A program made the position numbers and the translations under genes. The notes beneath the pieces were generated by a model. It saw only the letters and a program-made list of their open reading frames with translations, searched no databases and was not told the origin of the DNA. A stretch of 53,786 nucleotides of DNA from CAZNYN01 sp964422205. GTDB lineage: Bacteria > Synergistota > Synergistia > Synergistales > Synergistaceae. Positions 1-8,691 of this stretch are shown here, one piece after another. Each line of letters starts with the position of its first letter. Positions within the stretch are counted from its first letter, which is position 1. Where the stretch lies: the NCBI GenBank assembly GCA_964422205.1, contig CAYRAI010000012.1, positions 1-53,786 on the forward strand. Direction: 5' to 3'.

Positions 1-1
1 T

Positions 2-77
2 TGGTGGGCGATAGAGGAATTGAACCTCTGACTTCTACCGTGTCAAGGTAGCGTTCTACCTCTGAACTAACCGCCCA
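2..77 (-). tRNA. tRNA-Val (anticodon GAC)
   Basis: Read on the minus strand this is a complete 76-nt cloverleaf. The acceptor stem TGGGCGG pairs with TCGCCCA (one G-U), the D arm and the T arm (GGTTCAATTCC) are intact, and the 3' CCA is encoded at positions 4-2. The anticodon stem CTACC/GGTAG encloses the loop TTGACAC, so the anticodon is GAC and the amino acid is valine. Confidence 0.96.
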
Positions 78-87
78 ACAGGTAGAT

Positions 88-115
88 ATTATACAGATTT
101 TTTTTGATATGTCAA
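88..115 (-). promoter_or_regulatory. Consensus sigma-70 promoter for tRNA-Val
   Basis: On the minus strand, TTGACA (115-110) and TATAAT (93-88) are separated by 16 bp, with both hexamers matching consensus. The -10 lies 10 bp from the tRNA 5' end. The tRNA therefore has its own strong promoter right after the guaB stop. Confidence 0.85.
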
Positions 116-127
116 CACCGTATGTTG

Positions 128-1618
128 TTATTCAGCCCAGTAATTCGGTGCTTCCTTTGTGATGACAACATCGTGAGGATGGCTCTCTTTCATCGATGCG
201 GAAGTAACTTGTACAAATTTAGCTTCTTCATGCAGAGCTTTTATTGTTGCGGCTCCTACATAGCCCATACCAGCTCGCACTCCCCCTACCATCTGGTATA
301 TCACACCTGATATGGGGCCTTTGTGGGCAACCATTCCTTCTATGCCTTCGGGAACGAGTTTATCTTCCGCGGAGCCTTCCTGGAAGTAGCGGTCTTTGCT
401 GCATCCGCCCTTCATCGCTCCAAGAGAGCCCATGCCTCTGTAGCTCTTGAAGGAACGTCCTTTGTATATTACTGCTTCTCCAGGGCTCTCTTCAGTTCCG
501 GCAAAGAGTGAGCCTATCATTACAACGTCGGCACCTGCTGCAAGGGCTTTGACTATGTCTCCGGAGTATCTTATGCCTCCGTCGGCAATGACTGTCTTAC
601 CGAGTCTGTGAGCCGCTTCCGCGACATTCATTACGGCTGCAACCTGAGGAACTCCAATACCGGCTACAATTCTAGTTGTACATATAGAGCCTGGGCCGAT
701 TCCAACCTTTACTCCGTCCGCTCCAGCTTCAATTAGGGCTTCTGCGGCTTCTTTCGTGGCTATGTTGCCTCCTATTATAGGCAGGTCGGGGTATTTTGTG
801 TGCAGAGTACGAACTACGTCTAGGACCATTTTTGAGTGTCCGTGGGCGGTATCGACTATGATTGTGTCAACTCCGGCCTTTACAAGAGCTGCCGCTCGGT
901 CAAATGCGTCTGCGCCGACTCCGATTGCGGCTCCGACTCTCAGTCTTCCGTGTGAGTCTTTTGTGGCGTTGGGGAAGGCTTTTGCCTTTAGAATGTCTTT
1001 GATTGTGATAAGGCCTTTAAGTTTGCCGTCAGCATCGACTATGGGCAGTTTTTCTACTTTTGTGCCCATTAATATTGTTTTTGCGTCGTCTAATGTTGTG
1101 CCGAGAGGCGCTGTTATCAAATTTTCTTTGGTCATTATGTTGGATATAGGCTGGTCAAGGTTTGTTACAAAGCGCAGGTCTCTGTTAGTTATTATTCCTA
1201 CTAGTTTTATATTGTGGTCAACAATAGGCACTCCCGATATATGGTAGTGTTCCATAAGGGACACTGCGTCTCTTACCATGTCTTCCGGATGGCGGTAGAA
1301 TGGGTCTACTATAACTCCAGATTCAGAGCGTTTTACTTTATCTACTTCTATAGCCTGATTTTCGAGGGGAAGGTTTCTGTGAAGTATTCCTATTCCGCCC
1401 TCTCTCGCCATGGCTATGGCAAGTCTGCCTTCTGTGACAGTGTCCATTGCCGCACTGCATATAGGTACATTCAGCGATATGCCAGGGGTTATTGTTGTCG
1501 ATACATTGACTGTTGCAGGTACGACTTCGCTGTATCTGGGCACGAGAAGTACGTCGTCAAATGTGAATCCTTGATAGCTAACGAATTTGTTGTTGGAAGT
1601 GTTTTCTTCTTTTGTCAT
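128..1618 (-). CDS. guaB: Inosine-5'-monophosphate dehydrogenase
   Basis: IMPDH oxidises IMP to XMP with NAD+, the committed step of guanine nucleotide synthesis in the cytosol. The 496-aa protein has the usual bacterial layout: a TIM barrel interrupted near residues 90-215 by a CBS-domain pair, which usually mediates nucleotide regulation. The catalytic Cys lies at about residue 313 in the GPGSICTTR loop, followed by GMGSLGAM in the flap region. I chose the ATG at 1618 because GGAGG lies 8 nt upstream; an in-frame start 15 nt further out lacks such a site. ispDF ends 31 nt upstream, so the two are probably co-transcribed. Nothing is missing. Confidence 0.97.
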   Translation of the reverse strand: MTKEENTSNNKFVSYQGFTFDDVLLVPRYSEVVPATVNVSTTITPGISLNVPICSAAMDTVTEGRLAIAMAREGGIGILHRNLPLENQAIEVDKVKRSESGVIVDPFYRHPEDMVRDAVSLMEHYHISGVPIVDHNIKLVGIITNRDLRFVTNLDQPISNIMTKENLITAPLGTTLDDAKTILMGTKVEKLPIVDADGKLKGLITIKDILKAKAFPNATKDSHGRLRVGAAIGVGADAFDRAAALVKAGVDTIIVDTAHGHSKMVLDVVRTLHTKYPDLPIIGGNIATKEAAEALIEAGADGVKVGIGPGSICTTRIVAGIGVPQVAAVMNVAEAAHRLGKTVIADGGIRYSGDIVKALAAGADVVMIGSLFAGTEESPGEAVIYKGRSFKSYRGMGSLGAMKGGCSKDRYFQEGSAEDKLVPEGIEGMVAHKGPISGVIYQMVGGVRAGMGYVGAATIKALHEEAKFVQVTSASMKESHPHDVVITKEAPNYWAE

Positions 1619-1649
1619 ACAATATTCCTCCACGATGTGTAATTTTATA

Positions 1650-2825
1650 TTATTTTTGCGGATAGGAAGGCTGAATCCTTGTCAATGTAGCTACTCCATG
1701 ACATATCATGCATTCTGATCTTCCCACTGCTCCGCAGTATTCGCCGGATTTGATTTTTATATTAAAATTTTCTGTGTCTGTATCTTCTTTGAGGTACGAG
1801 CACATGTTTTTTTTGAAGCTTTGAACCATATGGCCAAGTTTCGGTGTCTGCGCTGTTAATGTAACATCAACCCAATGTATTTTCCAGCCCTTTTCTCTGA
1901 CAATTTTTAGCACTGATGACAGCAGTTCCGTGCTGTCTGCGTCTTTCCATTTATTGTCTGATGCGGGGAAGATTGTGCCTATGTCGGGCTCCCCTGCCGC
2001 GCCCAATATTGCGTCCATTACCGTATGAATTACGATATCCGCGTCTGAATGTCCTAACAGCCCCAAAGGTGAGTCTTCTATGCTTATTCCCGCAAGTATG
2101 AGCTTTCGTCCCGGCACAAGCTGGTGGATGTCGTAGCCGTGACCTGTGCGGTATTCTCTGTTTTCGTTTGTCATAAGAACAGCCCTTTCCCAGTCATAGG
2201 GTGTCGTTATTTTAAAATTGCATTCTTCTCCGGCTGTAATTTTGATGTCATAGCCTTTGTTTATCCACGCTGTGGCTTCGTCTGTAGCCATAAGGCCGTA
2301 TTCTTCCATGGTTTTTATGAGTTCCTCTCTGGGGAAGAGCTGCGGTGTCTGTGTTCTGAAATATTTTGCTCTGTCAGGGCATTCAATTACTTTGTCAGAG
2401 AGGTATTTTAACGAGTCCGCAGAGGGAAGGAGCGGTATAGCGGCTGAAGAGTCGCCTGCTTCATTGATAAGTTTTGTGCAGAGCGATTCGGTTATAAAAG
2501 GGCGGGCCCCATCGTGAACAAGCACGTGTGACCCGCAGGAATTTTTTAATCCGTTCATTACGGATTCAGCTCTGTTTTTTCCGCCGCATACAACTTTTGA
2601 TGGGATGACTGTATTCAGGAGTGAGGAGACTGTCTTTACGCTGTTTTCCGGAACAACTATTATCAGTTCGGATATTAAGCCTTTTAAGAATAGTTTTTCC
2701 GCCGTTTTGACAGACCACATCCAGAGTGGCACGCCCTGCAGATTGCGAAACTGTTTAGGGGTGCCTCCCATTCTGCTGCCAGTGCCGCCGGCAACTATTA
2801 TAAAGGAGCGTTTGCAGTCTGACAT
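1650..2825 (-). CDS. ispDF: Bifunctional IspD-IspF isoprenoid enzyme
   Basis: This single 391-aa protein carries two steps of the non-mevalonate (MEP) isoprenoid pathway. Residues 1-225 are 2-C-methyl-D-erythritol 4-phosphate cytidylyltransferase (IspD), with the nucleotide-binding AGGTGSRMG and the VHDGARPF motif. Residues about 228-391 are 2-C-methyl-D-erythritol 2,4-cyclodiphosphate synthase (IspF), with metal ligands D232 and H234 in GYDIH and the GHSDAD motif. The ATG overlaps the stop of the upstream PIN/TRAM gene (TAATG), pointing to translational coupling. IspDF fusions are known in some Proteobacteria and other lineages. The MEP pathway is also represented by ispH in this window. Confidence 0.96.
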   Translation of the reverse strand: MSDCKRSFIIVAGGTGSRMGGTPKQFRNLQGVPLWMWSVKTAEKLFLKGLISELIIVVPENSVKTVSSLLNTVIPSKVVCGGKNRAESVMNGLKNSCGSHVLVHDGARPFITESLCTKLINEAGDSSAAIPLLPSADSLKYLSDKVIECPDRAKYFRTQTPQLFPREELIKTMEEYGLMATDEATAWINKGYDIKITAGEECNFKITTPYDWERAVLMTNENREYRTGHGYDIHQLVPGRKLILAGISIEDSPLGLLGHSDADIVIHTVMDAILGAAGEPDIGTIFPASDNKWKDADSTELLSSVLKIVREKGWKIHWVDVTLTAQTPKLGHMVQSFKKNMCSYLKEDTDTENFNIKIKSGEYCGAVGRSECMICHGVATLTRIQPSYPQK

Positions 2826-3985
2826 TACTGCTGCCTTATCCTGCCGAATACCATTCTTCCCGCAGAAGTCTGCAGCATGGATGTAACGGTAACTTTTACC
2901 CTTTCACCGATTCGTTTGTAGCCGTCTTCGACAACAAGCATGGTGCCGTCGTCAAGGTAGCCTACCCCCTGGTGATTTTCTTTGCCTACTCTGATGATAT
3001 CAATCTCAACGTTTTCTCCCGGAAGAAGCATGGGTTTAAGTGAGTTTGCCAGGTCGTTGACATTGAGCACTGAGACGCCTTCTATCTGGGCTATCTGGTT
3101 TAGGTTGTAGTCTGTTGTGACTACTTTGCCGTTTATCTGTCTTGCTAAAACGACAAGAGCTTCATCAACTTTGTCCCGCTCCAGTTCTTTCAGTGTTGTC
3201 TCGGGAATTTCTATGCTTAGTGCCTCTATTTTCTGCAGTTCTGTTACAACAGAGAGTCCTCTTCTGCCTCGTGTTCTTCTCAGAGGATCGGTTGAATCGG
3301 CTACTCCCTGCAGTTCGGCTAGTATAAATCTCGGGAGGACTATTGTTCCTTCAAGAAAGCCTGTCTGAGCTACATCAAGGATTCTGCCGTCTATTATCGC
3401 GCTTGTATCAAGTATTTTGGGTGTCGAATAGTAGAAATCGGAGGACATGTCGCTTTCTTCGTCTAAATTTTCGGATGCATTGTTTTTCTTCTTTTTCCTG
3501 GTTATTTTGAATTTTATGTCACCTATGTTGGTTATAAAGTTCCAAAAGTCGTTGCGTCTTTTGGAAAAGAACCTTAATCCAAGATACCCAAGGGCTATGT
3601 TGAGTAGCACGGCAATATATACGCCTACTCCTCCCGGTATTCTCGACATAGGCAATGCTATTAGGTTTGCCAGCATTAATCCTAATATGAGCCCCATTAA
3701 GCTTACTATCAAATCAGAAACGCTTGTATTCTGTAGTTTTGCTTCTGAGAATTGGCCGAACTTAGTGAGCCCCAACCAGAATAGAGGTGCAAGAATAAAG
3801 CCGAAACATGCTGACAGCAGTATGATAAAGACGGTAGTTCCGATTGGGTGAATTAATGTGACGTTTGGCCACCAGCTTCGTTCAAGAATTAGTTTTGATA
3901 TTTGGTAGCCGGCAGCGGCGCAGATAAAAACCATTACAGCTTTTACCAATCTTTTCATGACACTTGATAGTCCCGATTCAGACAC
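2825..3985 (-). CDS. YacL-like membrane protein with PIN and TRAM domains
   Basis: This is a 386-aa membrane protein of the YacL type. The N-terminal third has about four hydrophobic segments. A lysine-rich linker follows, then a PIN nuclease fold near residues 190-310 (opening ILDTSAIIDGR, with acidic metal-binding residues) and a C-terminal TRAM RNA-binding domain. PIN domains of this type act on RNA, but the substrate here is unknown. I prefer a GTG start at 3985, since AAGGAG lies 9 nt upstream; the ATG 33 nt further out has no ribosome binding site. The stop overlaps the ispDF start. It sits between recR and ispDF. Confidence 0.88.
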   Translation of the reverse strand: MSESGLSSVMKRLVKAVMVFICAAAGYQISKLILERSWWPNVTLIHPIGTTVFIILLSACFGFILAPLFWLGLTKFGQFSEAKLQNTSVSDLIVSLMGLILGLMLANLIALPMSRIPGGVGVYIAVLLNIALGYLGLRFFSKRRNDFWNFITNIGDIKFKITRKKKKNNASENLDEESDMSSDFYYSTPKILDTSAIIDGRILDVAQTGFLEGTIVLPRFILAELQGVADSTDPLRRTRGRRGLSVVTELQKIEALSIEIPETTLKELERDKVDEALVVLARQINGKVVTTDYNLNQIAQIEGVSVLNVNDLANSLKPMLLPGENVEIDIIRVGKENHQGVGYLDDGTMLVVEDGYKRIGERVKVTVTSMLQTSAGRMVFGRIRQQ

Positions 3986-4034
3986 TGTGCATTTCTCCTT
4001 CCGTTTTATATGAAACATTTTATGAATCTGTTTA

Positions 4035-4631
4035 TTACATTGTTTTTCTTGATTCTAAAGCCATATGCAATGTGACTCTGTCCGCAAAGCCTATGCTTCC
4101 TCCAACAGGCAGACCGTAGGAGAGTCTTGAGATTTTAACATTTATGCCGTTCATTGCGTCCTGTATAGCGAATGCCGTTAAGTCTCCTTCAATTCTGGGC
4201 GCTGTGGCAAGGATTATTTCTTCTATGCCTATCTCTGTTATGCGTTGTTTTAGGCGCTCTATGCTCTCTTCCGGTATAGAGGAGTCATCCAGAGGTGAAA
4301 GCTGCCCTCCGAGAACGTGGTAGAGACCGTTAAAGATTCCGGCTTGTTCTATTGCGACACAGTCTTCTTCATTTTCAACCACGCAGATGATTTTTCGGTT
4401 TCTTGTCTTATCTCTGCATATTGAGCAGGGCTCGGTGTCCGTAATGTTTCCGCATTCCGAACAGTGTCCTATCCCGTTGACAACCGACAGTATTGCATCG
4501 GCAAGATCCCTGCCCCACTGAGGATTCTGTCTTAAGATGTAAAAGACGACACGGCGCGCCGATTTCTCTCCTACTCCCGGCAATTTACTCCAAAGTTTTA
4601 TGAGTCTGTTTATAGGATCAGGTAAAGACAA
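4035..4631 (-). CDS. recR: Recombination mediator protein RecR
   Basis: RecR works with RecO and RecF to load RecA onto SSB-coated gapped DNA. The 198-aa protein has an N-terminal helix-hairpin-helix (LPGVGEKSARR), a four-Cys zinc finger (CSECGN...CSIC) and a Toprim domain with VVENEED and the C-terminal GGSIGFAD. Length is typical. The start appears to be TTG at 4631, 9 nt after the ybaB stop. ybaB-recR is a widespread pair, often with dnaX upstream, but dnaX is not adjacent here. Confidence 0.96.
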   Translation of the reverse strand: MSLPDPINRLIKLWSKLPGVGEKSARRVVFYILRQNPQWGRDLADAILSVVNGIGHCSECGNITDTEPCSICRDKTRNRKIICVVENEEDCVAIEQAGIFNGLYHVLGGQLSPLDDSSIPEESIERLKQRITEIGIEEIILATAPRIEGDLTAFAIQDAMNGINVKISRLSYGLPVGGSIGFADRVTLHMALESRKTM

Positions 4632-4640
4632 TGCCAGAAC

Positions 4641-4952
4641 CTACATGAAGCCCGGGAAGCCGCCCATGCCGCCTGTTACAGAGTTCATTTTATCATTTGA
4701 GAGTTCTTTGCTTTTGGATATAGCGTCTTTCATTGCTGTAAGTACGAGGTCTTCAAGCATTTCAACATCATCGGGGTTTACGACTTCTTTAGAAATTGAC
4801 ACAGAAATAATATCGCCGTGTCCGTTTACGACAGCCTTTACCATTCCGCCGCCTGCAACTCCTTCAAGCGTTGTCTTTTCAAGCTCTTCCTGAGCCAATG
4901 TCATCTGTGCCTGCATTCTCTGTGCCTGTTTCAAAATTTTGTCCATTTTCAT
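4641..4952 (-). CDS. ybaB: YbaB/EbfC family nucleoid-associated protein
   Basis: This small 103-aa DNA-binding protein is found next to recR in many bacteria. It has the family layout: an amphipathic N-terminal helix rich in Gln and Met (KQAQRMQAQM), the VAGGGMVKAVVNGHGD core and a Gly-rich tail. I chose the ATG at 4952 because AAAGGA lies 9 nt upstream; the ATG 18 nt further out overlaps that site. Known homologues form dimers that bind DNA. The specific role here is unproven. Confidence 0.95.
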   Translation of the reverse strand: MKMDKILKQAQRMQAQMTLAQEELEKTTLEGVAGGGMVKAVVNGHGDIISVSISKEVVNPDDVEMLEDLVLTAMKDAISKSKELSNDKMNSVTGGMGGFPGFM

Positions 4953-5030
4953 GTAGGTACGTCCTTTCATCTGCGTTGATTTGATTAACGAACAAAGATA
5001 CAGTAATTTTATCTTTTCAGCTAGAGTATT

Positions 5031-6779
5031 TTACTTAGTAATTTCGACATCATTATTTTTATATCTGTCTATGTGGATAACTGTCAGAAAGAGGCAGAGG
5101 ACAAATACCGGGAGTTTTGACATGCGTCTCCAGCGCCAAGGCTCCTGCAGTAATCTGTAAAGCCACTCCATACCGAATTTCTGCCATATTTTAGGAGCTC
5201 TTGTCAATTTTCCTGAGAGAACATCCATGCTGCCGCCTATGCCCATTCCGACTATAGCTCCTGTTGATTTAAGATTACTGTCCAGCCAGTATTCCTGTTT
5301 GGGAACTCCAAGTCCGGCAAAGAGTATCTTTGCCCCGCTTTCCTGTATTCTTTTACATACGGATTCTGTATCTTCCTGCTTGAAAAAACCATCCTGAGTA
5401 CCGGCTATTGTAAGCCCTGGGTATTTTGAGCAAAGGACGTCAGCCGCTTTGTCTGCTATGCCGGGCTCTCCTCCGAGCAGCCAAACGCTCCACCCCTCGC
5501 ATGCCGCGCGTTTGCACAGGTGTTCTGTAAATTCGACTCCCGGTATGCGTTCCTGTATGGGGCTGCCCACGAGTTTAAGCGCGCCTATAAGTCCTGCTCC
5601 GTCTGGCAGTACAAGTCCTGCTTCACGAACAATTTTCCTGTATTTCTCATCAGTTCTGCTTCTGAGAGCCGCCAGTGCGTCTGGAGTGACTATGATATGT
5701 GAGCAGTCGTTTGTGTTAATCCAGTGCTGTACTTGTGTAACGGCATAATTAAGTGATATGTTGTCAACTCTTATTCCCCAAAGTCCTGGTTTGCGGTTGT
5801 AGTTTTTGGCGTGTGCCGCAAATTTTAATTTTGTGTATATGTATATTACAAAGAGTATGACGGACGCGGACGCGGAGAGCAGTAAGGCCTGTATTATGCC
5901 GAAGAAGAAAAAGGATACTGCACAGCCGCAGAGGGCGCAGATTCTAACCACGCAGTTTATGGCATCCACATGGTCTTTGCCGTTTTTTATTAAATTTCTG
6001 TAGACTATGTAGTTTCCGGTAGGCATTACCGGGGCTGCTGCCGTTACCACGCTGAGGAGTGTCTCGATTATAGGCAGTGCAAATATGCCTAGAGGCATGA
6101 CTGCCAGAGTGTAGAATGTTATTCCTTTGCTTACTCCGAATATCGTTATGCCTGCGAACAGTGTCCCCCAAAGAGCGGTCAAAGGTTCTGTAAGTCTTTT
6201 GTATGGATGTATGTGTCTGCTCCAGAAGACTGTAAGGAATATCATGCCGGCGATGCATATCTGAGATGAGTCCTGCAGGTTCAGTGAGGATGAAAGAATG
6301 GCTACTGAGATAAGAGACCAGCTTACAGTGAGGAGAAGTCCGGCCATTCCGGGAATGTCATCTATTTCCTGAAAGAATATTGGAAATATGCCGACCCACA
6401 ATGTGCTTATGGCAATGGAGGCGAAGTATGAGAGATAGTAGTATTCGCCTTTTGTAAATTCTATAAATGCTATTCTGGGACCGAATATGGAAAAGCCTAA
6501 GCCTACAAGGAAATATAAAAATCTGAGATTTTTGCCTTGGGATACTTTTTGGCAGAAGCCTATGCAGGCTGCTACAATGCCTGTCGCAATTGTGATTTTC
6601 AGCGGGCCGTCCGCAGCCCATATTCCGCACAGGGCCCAGGCTCCCACCAGTGTTATGTCTTTTAAATAATAATACTGGTCGCTTTCAAGATATCTTTTAA
6701 AAAATTTTTGTATGAAGACACAAATGGCTGCAACTATTATTACCATTGCGACAGTAGTAATATAAATATTATCAAACAT
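5031..6779 (-). CDS. Degenerate WecA-like membrane domain fused to WecG/TagA glycosyltransferase
   Basis: This 582-aa protein has two parts. Residues 1 to about 325 are polytopic membrane helices whose spacing recalls the WecA/MraY polyprenyl-phosphate phosphotransferases. There is a QEIDDIPGMAG segment where the family has N-x-x-N-x-x-D-G-x-D-G-L, an LTEPLTALWG segment in place of GDSGS-x-x-LG, and RNLIKNG in place of the His-rich HxHHRL loop. The key polar residues are changed, so this half is probably inactive. Residues about 335-582 are a complete WecG/TagA/CpsF glycosyltransferase (LPDGAGL, LLGGEPG, GVPKQE), which adds a sugar to a lipid-linked acceptor at the inner face of the membrane. 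The ATG at 6779 has GGGG upstream; an outer TTG lacks a site. Confidence 0.85.
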   Translation of the reverse strand: MFDNIYITTVAMVIIVAAICVFIQKFFKRYLESDQYYYLKDITLVGAWALCGIWAADGPLKITIATGIVAACIGFCQKVSQGKNLRFLYFLVGLGFSIFGPRIAFIEFTKGEYYYLSYFASIAISTLWVGIFPIFFQEIDDIPGMAGLLLTVSWSLISVAILSSSLNLQDSSQICIAGMIFLTVFWSRHIHPYKRLTEPLTALWGTLFAGITIFGVSKGITFYTLAVMPLGIFALPIIETLLSVVTAAAPVMPTGNYIVYRNLIKNGKDHVDAINCVVRICALCGCAVSFFFFGIIQALLLSASASVILFVIYIYTKLKFAAHAKNYNRKPGLWGIRVDNISLNYAVTQVQHWINTNDCSHIIVTPDALAALRSRTDEKYRKIVREAGLVLPDGAGLIGALKLVGSPIQERIPGVEFTEHLCKRAACEGWSVWLLGGEPGIADKAADVLCSKYPGLTIAGTQDGFFKQEDTESVCKRIQESGAKILFAGLGVPKQEYWLDSNLKSTGAIVGMGIGGSMDVLSGKLTRAPKIWQKFGMEWLYRLLQEPWRWRRMSKLPVFVLCLFLTVIHIDRYKNNDVEITK

Positions 6780-6843
6780 GAAGATATACCCCGCTCTTCC
6801 GCTAAGCAAATAATCATAAATCTATGACTATATATAATACTAC

Positions 6844-6874
6844 AAAAAAGGAGGCCGGAGTATATCCGGTCTCC
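6844..6874 (-). terminator. Rho-independent terminator after serS
   Basis: On the minus strand, GGAGACCGGA pairs with TCCGGCCTCC (one mismatch) around a short loop, followed by six T residues at 6849-6844. It begins 17 nt past the serS stop and closes the uvrC-rib-serS operon. Confidence 0.88.
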
Positions 6875-6891
6875 TTCATTTTTCTGCTTAA

Positions 6892-8166
6892 TTAGCCTAT
6901 TTTTTCAAGTCCGCCAACGTATGGTCTTAACGCTTCGGGAACTGTGATGCTTCCGTCTTCGTTCTGGTAGTTTTCAATCAGAGCGATAAGGCAGCGTCCT
7001 ATTGCTATTCCTGAGCCGTTTAGTGTGTGTATAAAGCGCGGCTTGCCTCCGCCTTCGGGGCGATATTTTGTGCCCATTCTGCGTGCCTGAAAATCTTCGC
7101 AGTTGCTGCAGGAGCTTATCTCTCTGTAGCAGTGCTGGCTTGGCAGCCATACTTCGATATCGTATGTTTTCGCGGCACCGAATCCCATATCTCCGGTGCA
7201 GAGACATATTACTCTGTATGGGATGCCCAGGAGCTGAAGAACTTTTTCTGCGCAGTTTGTCATGTGCTCAAGTTCATCATAGCTTTTTTCCGGAGTGCTG
7301 AGCTTGACCATTTCGACTTTGTCAAACTGATGCTGTCTGAGCATTCCGCGCATGTCACGTCCGTAGCTTCCGGCCTCTCGGCGGAAGCAAGGTGTGTAGG
7401 CACAGTAGTATTTGGGCAGTTCTGATTCGCTTAAAATTTCTCCCGAGTGAAGGTTTGTCAGAGGTACTTCCGCAGTTGGAATGAGCCAGAGGTCATCATT
7501 GACACAGCGGTAAAGGTCTTCCGCAAACTTTGGAAGCTGTCCCGTTCCGCTCATTGAGTTTGTATTTACGAGTATAGGGGGCGCCACTTCTGTAAATCCA
7601 TGCTGTGTCGTGTGCAGATCCAGCATGAAATTCATAAGCCCGCGCTCAAGTCTCGCTCCTTCGGCCTTCAGAACGGTAAAGCGGCTTTCGGCAAGCTTTA
7701 CACCTCTTTCAAAGTCCATTATGTCTAGGGGTTCGGCTATATCCCAGTGAGCTTTAGGCTCAAAGTCAAAAGTTTTCGGTGTTCCCCATCTTCTCTGTTC
7801 TACATTGTCATTTTCATCTTTGCCTATAGGAACGGATTCGTGCGGCTTGTTTGGAACTCTCATTGCAAGGTCGTTAAGCTCATTTTCAATTTCCGCAGCT
7901 TCGTCGTCAAAAACTTTGACTTTGTCTCCTATAAGCCTCATCTCTTCCATAAGAGCGTCGGCGTTCTCTCCAGCTTTTTTGAGTATCCCGACCTGTTTTG
8001 CGCCGGCGTTGCGTTTCTCTTTGTATGTTTCGGCTTCGAGAAGAATTTCTCTGCGCCTGCGTTCAAGCTCCATAAATTTATCGAGCGGAAATTCTGTGTT
8101 GTTTCTGTTTTTGAGCATAACTGCGACTTCTTCGCTGTGCTCTCTTATCCATTTTGGGTCAAGCAT
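6892..8166 (-). CDS. serS: Seryl-tRNA synthetase
   Basis: This class II synthetase charges tRNA-Ser, and also tRNA-Sec before its conversion to selenocysteine, which matters because tRNA-Sec is encoded in this window. The 424-aa protein has the N-terminal long coiled-coil arm (about residues 30-105) that grips the tRNA, then the class II core with motif 2 (CFRREAGSYGRD) and motif 3 (GSGIAIGRCLIAL). Its ATG overlaps the ribH stop (TAATG). It is the last gene of the operon before the terminator. Confidence 0.97.
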   Translation of the reverse strand: MLDPKWIREHSEEVAVMLKNRNNTEFPLDKFMELERRRREILLEAETYKEKRNAGAKQVGILKKAGENADALMEEMRLIGDKVKVFDDEAAEIENELNDLAMRVPNKPHESVPIGKDENDNVEQRRWGTPKTFDFEPKAHWDIAEPLDIMDFERGVKLAESRFTVLKAEGARLERGLMNFMLDLHTTQHGFTEVAPPILVNTNSMSGTGQLPKFAEDLYRCVNDDLWLIPTAEVPLTNLHSGEILSESELPKYYCAYTPCFRREAGSYGRDMRGMLRQHQFDKVEMVKLSTPEKSYDELEHMTNCAEKVLQLLGIPYRVICLCTGDMGFGAAKTYDIEVWLPSQHCYREISSCSNCEDFQARRMGTKYRPEGGGKPRFIHTLNGSGIAIGRCLIALIENYQNEDGSITVPEALRPYVGGLEKIG

Positions 8167-8651
8167 TATGCTTCAGCTCCTCTGTCATTACGAACTTCTC
8201 TTAATATATTTGCTGTTTCAAGCGCGGCCAATGCTGCGTCTGCACCTTTGTTGCCTGCTTTGCTTCCGGCTCTCATAAGAGCCTGTTCGAGGTTATCACA
8301 TGTAAGAATGCCGAATGCTACAGGTACACGATGCTCAAGTCCTACATGGGCGAGTCCTTTGGCTGCTTCTCCCGCTACATATTCGTGGTGGGTTGTGTCA
8401 CCGCGAATAACTGCCCCAAGTGATATTATGGCGTCATATTTCCCTGATAATGCTATTTCCTTTGCCACTACCGGCTGTTCCCATGCGCCCGGAGTCCAGT
8501 ATAGGTCTATGTCCTGATGGCGCACGTCATGGCGTGTAAGTGCGTCTTTGGCGCCTTCTATGAGCTTTCCGGTTATAAGTTCGTTGAATCTGGAAGCTAT
8601 AATTGCAAATTTTAGTCCTGTTCCTATCATGTTGCCTTGAATGACTTTCAT
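8166..8651 (-). CDS. ribH: 6,7-dimethyl-8-ribityllumazine synthase
   Basis: RibH condenses 5-amino-6-ribitylaminouracil with 3,4-dihydroxy-2-butanone 4-phosphate to give lumazine, the step before riboflavin. It normally assembles into a pentamer or 60-mer capsid. The 161-aa sequence has the family signatures RFNELI, PGAWEQP, GAVIRGDT and THHEYV, including the catalytic His in the last motif. The ribosome binding site is AAGGGAAG. It sits between ribBA and serS and overlaps the latter's start by one base. Confidence 0.97.
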   Translation of the reverse strand: MKVIQGNMIGTGLKFAIIASRFNELITGKLIEGAKDALTRHDVRHQDIDLYWTPGAWEQPVVAKEIALSGKYDAIISLGAVIRGDTTHHEYVAGEAAKGLAHVGLEHRVPVAFGILTCDNLEQALMRAGSKAGNKGADAALAALETANILREVRNDRGAEA

Positions 8652-8691
8652 GAATTTATCTTCCCTTTCTAAATATATGATTTATAAAATT

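Noticed and set aside
5944..6258. 104-aa minus-strand frame inside the WecA-like/TagA gene
   Set aside because: Out of frame within a longer gene that shows family conservation; no start signal.
7747..8517. 256-aa plus-strand open frame across serS and ribH
   Set aside because: Antisense to two fully conserved genes, no ribosome binding site or recognisable motif; a shadow of their codon bias.
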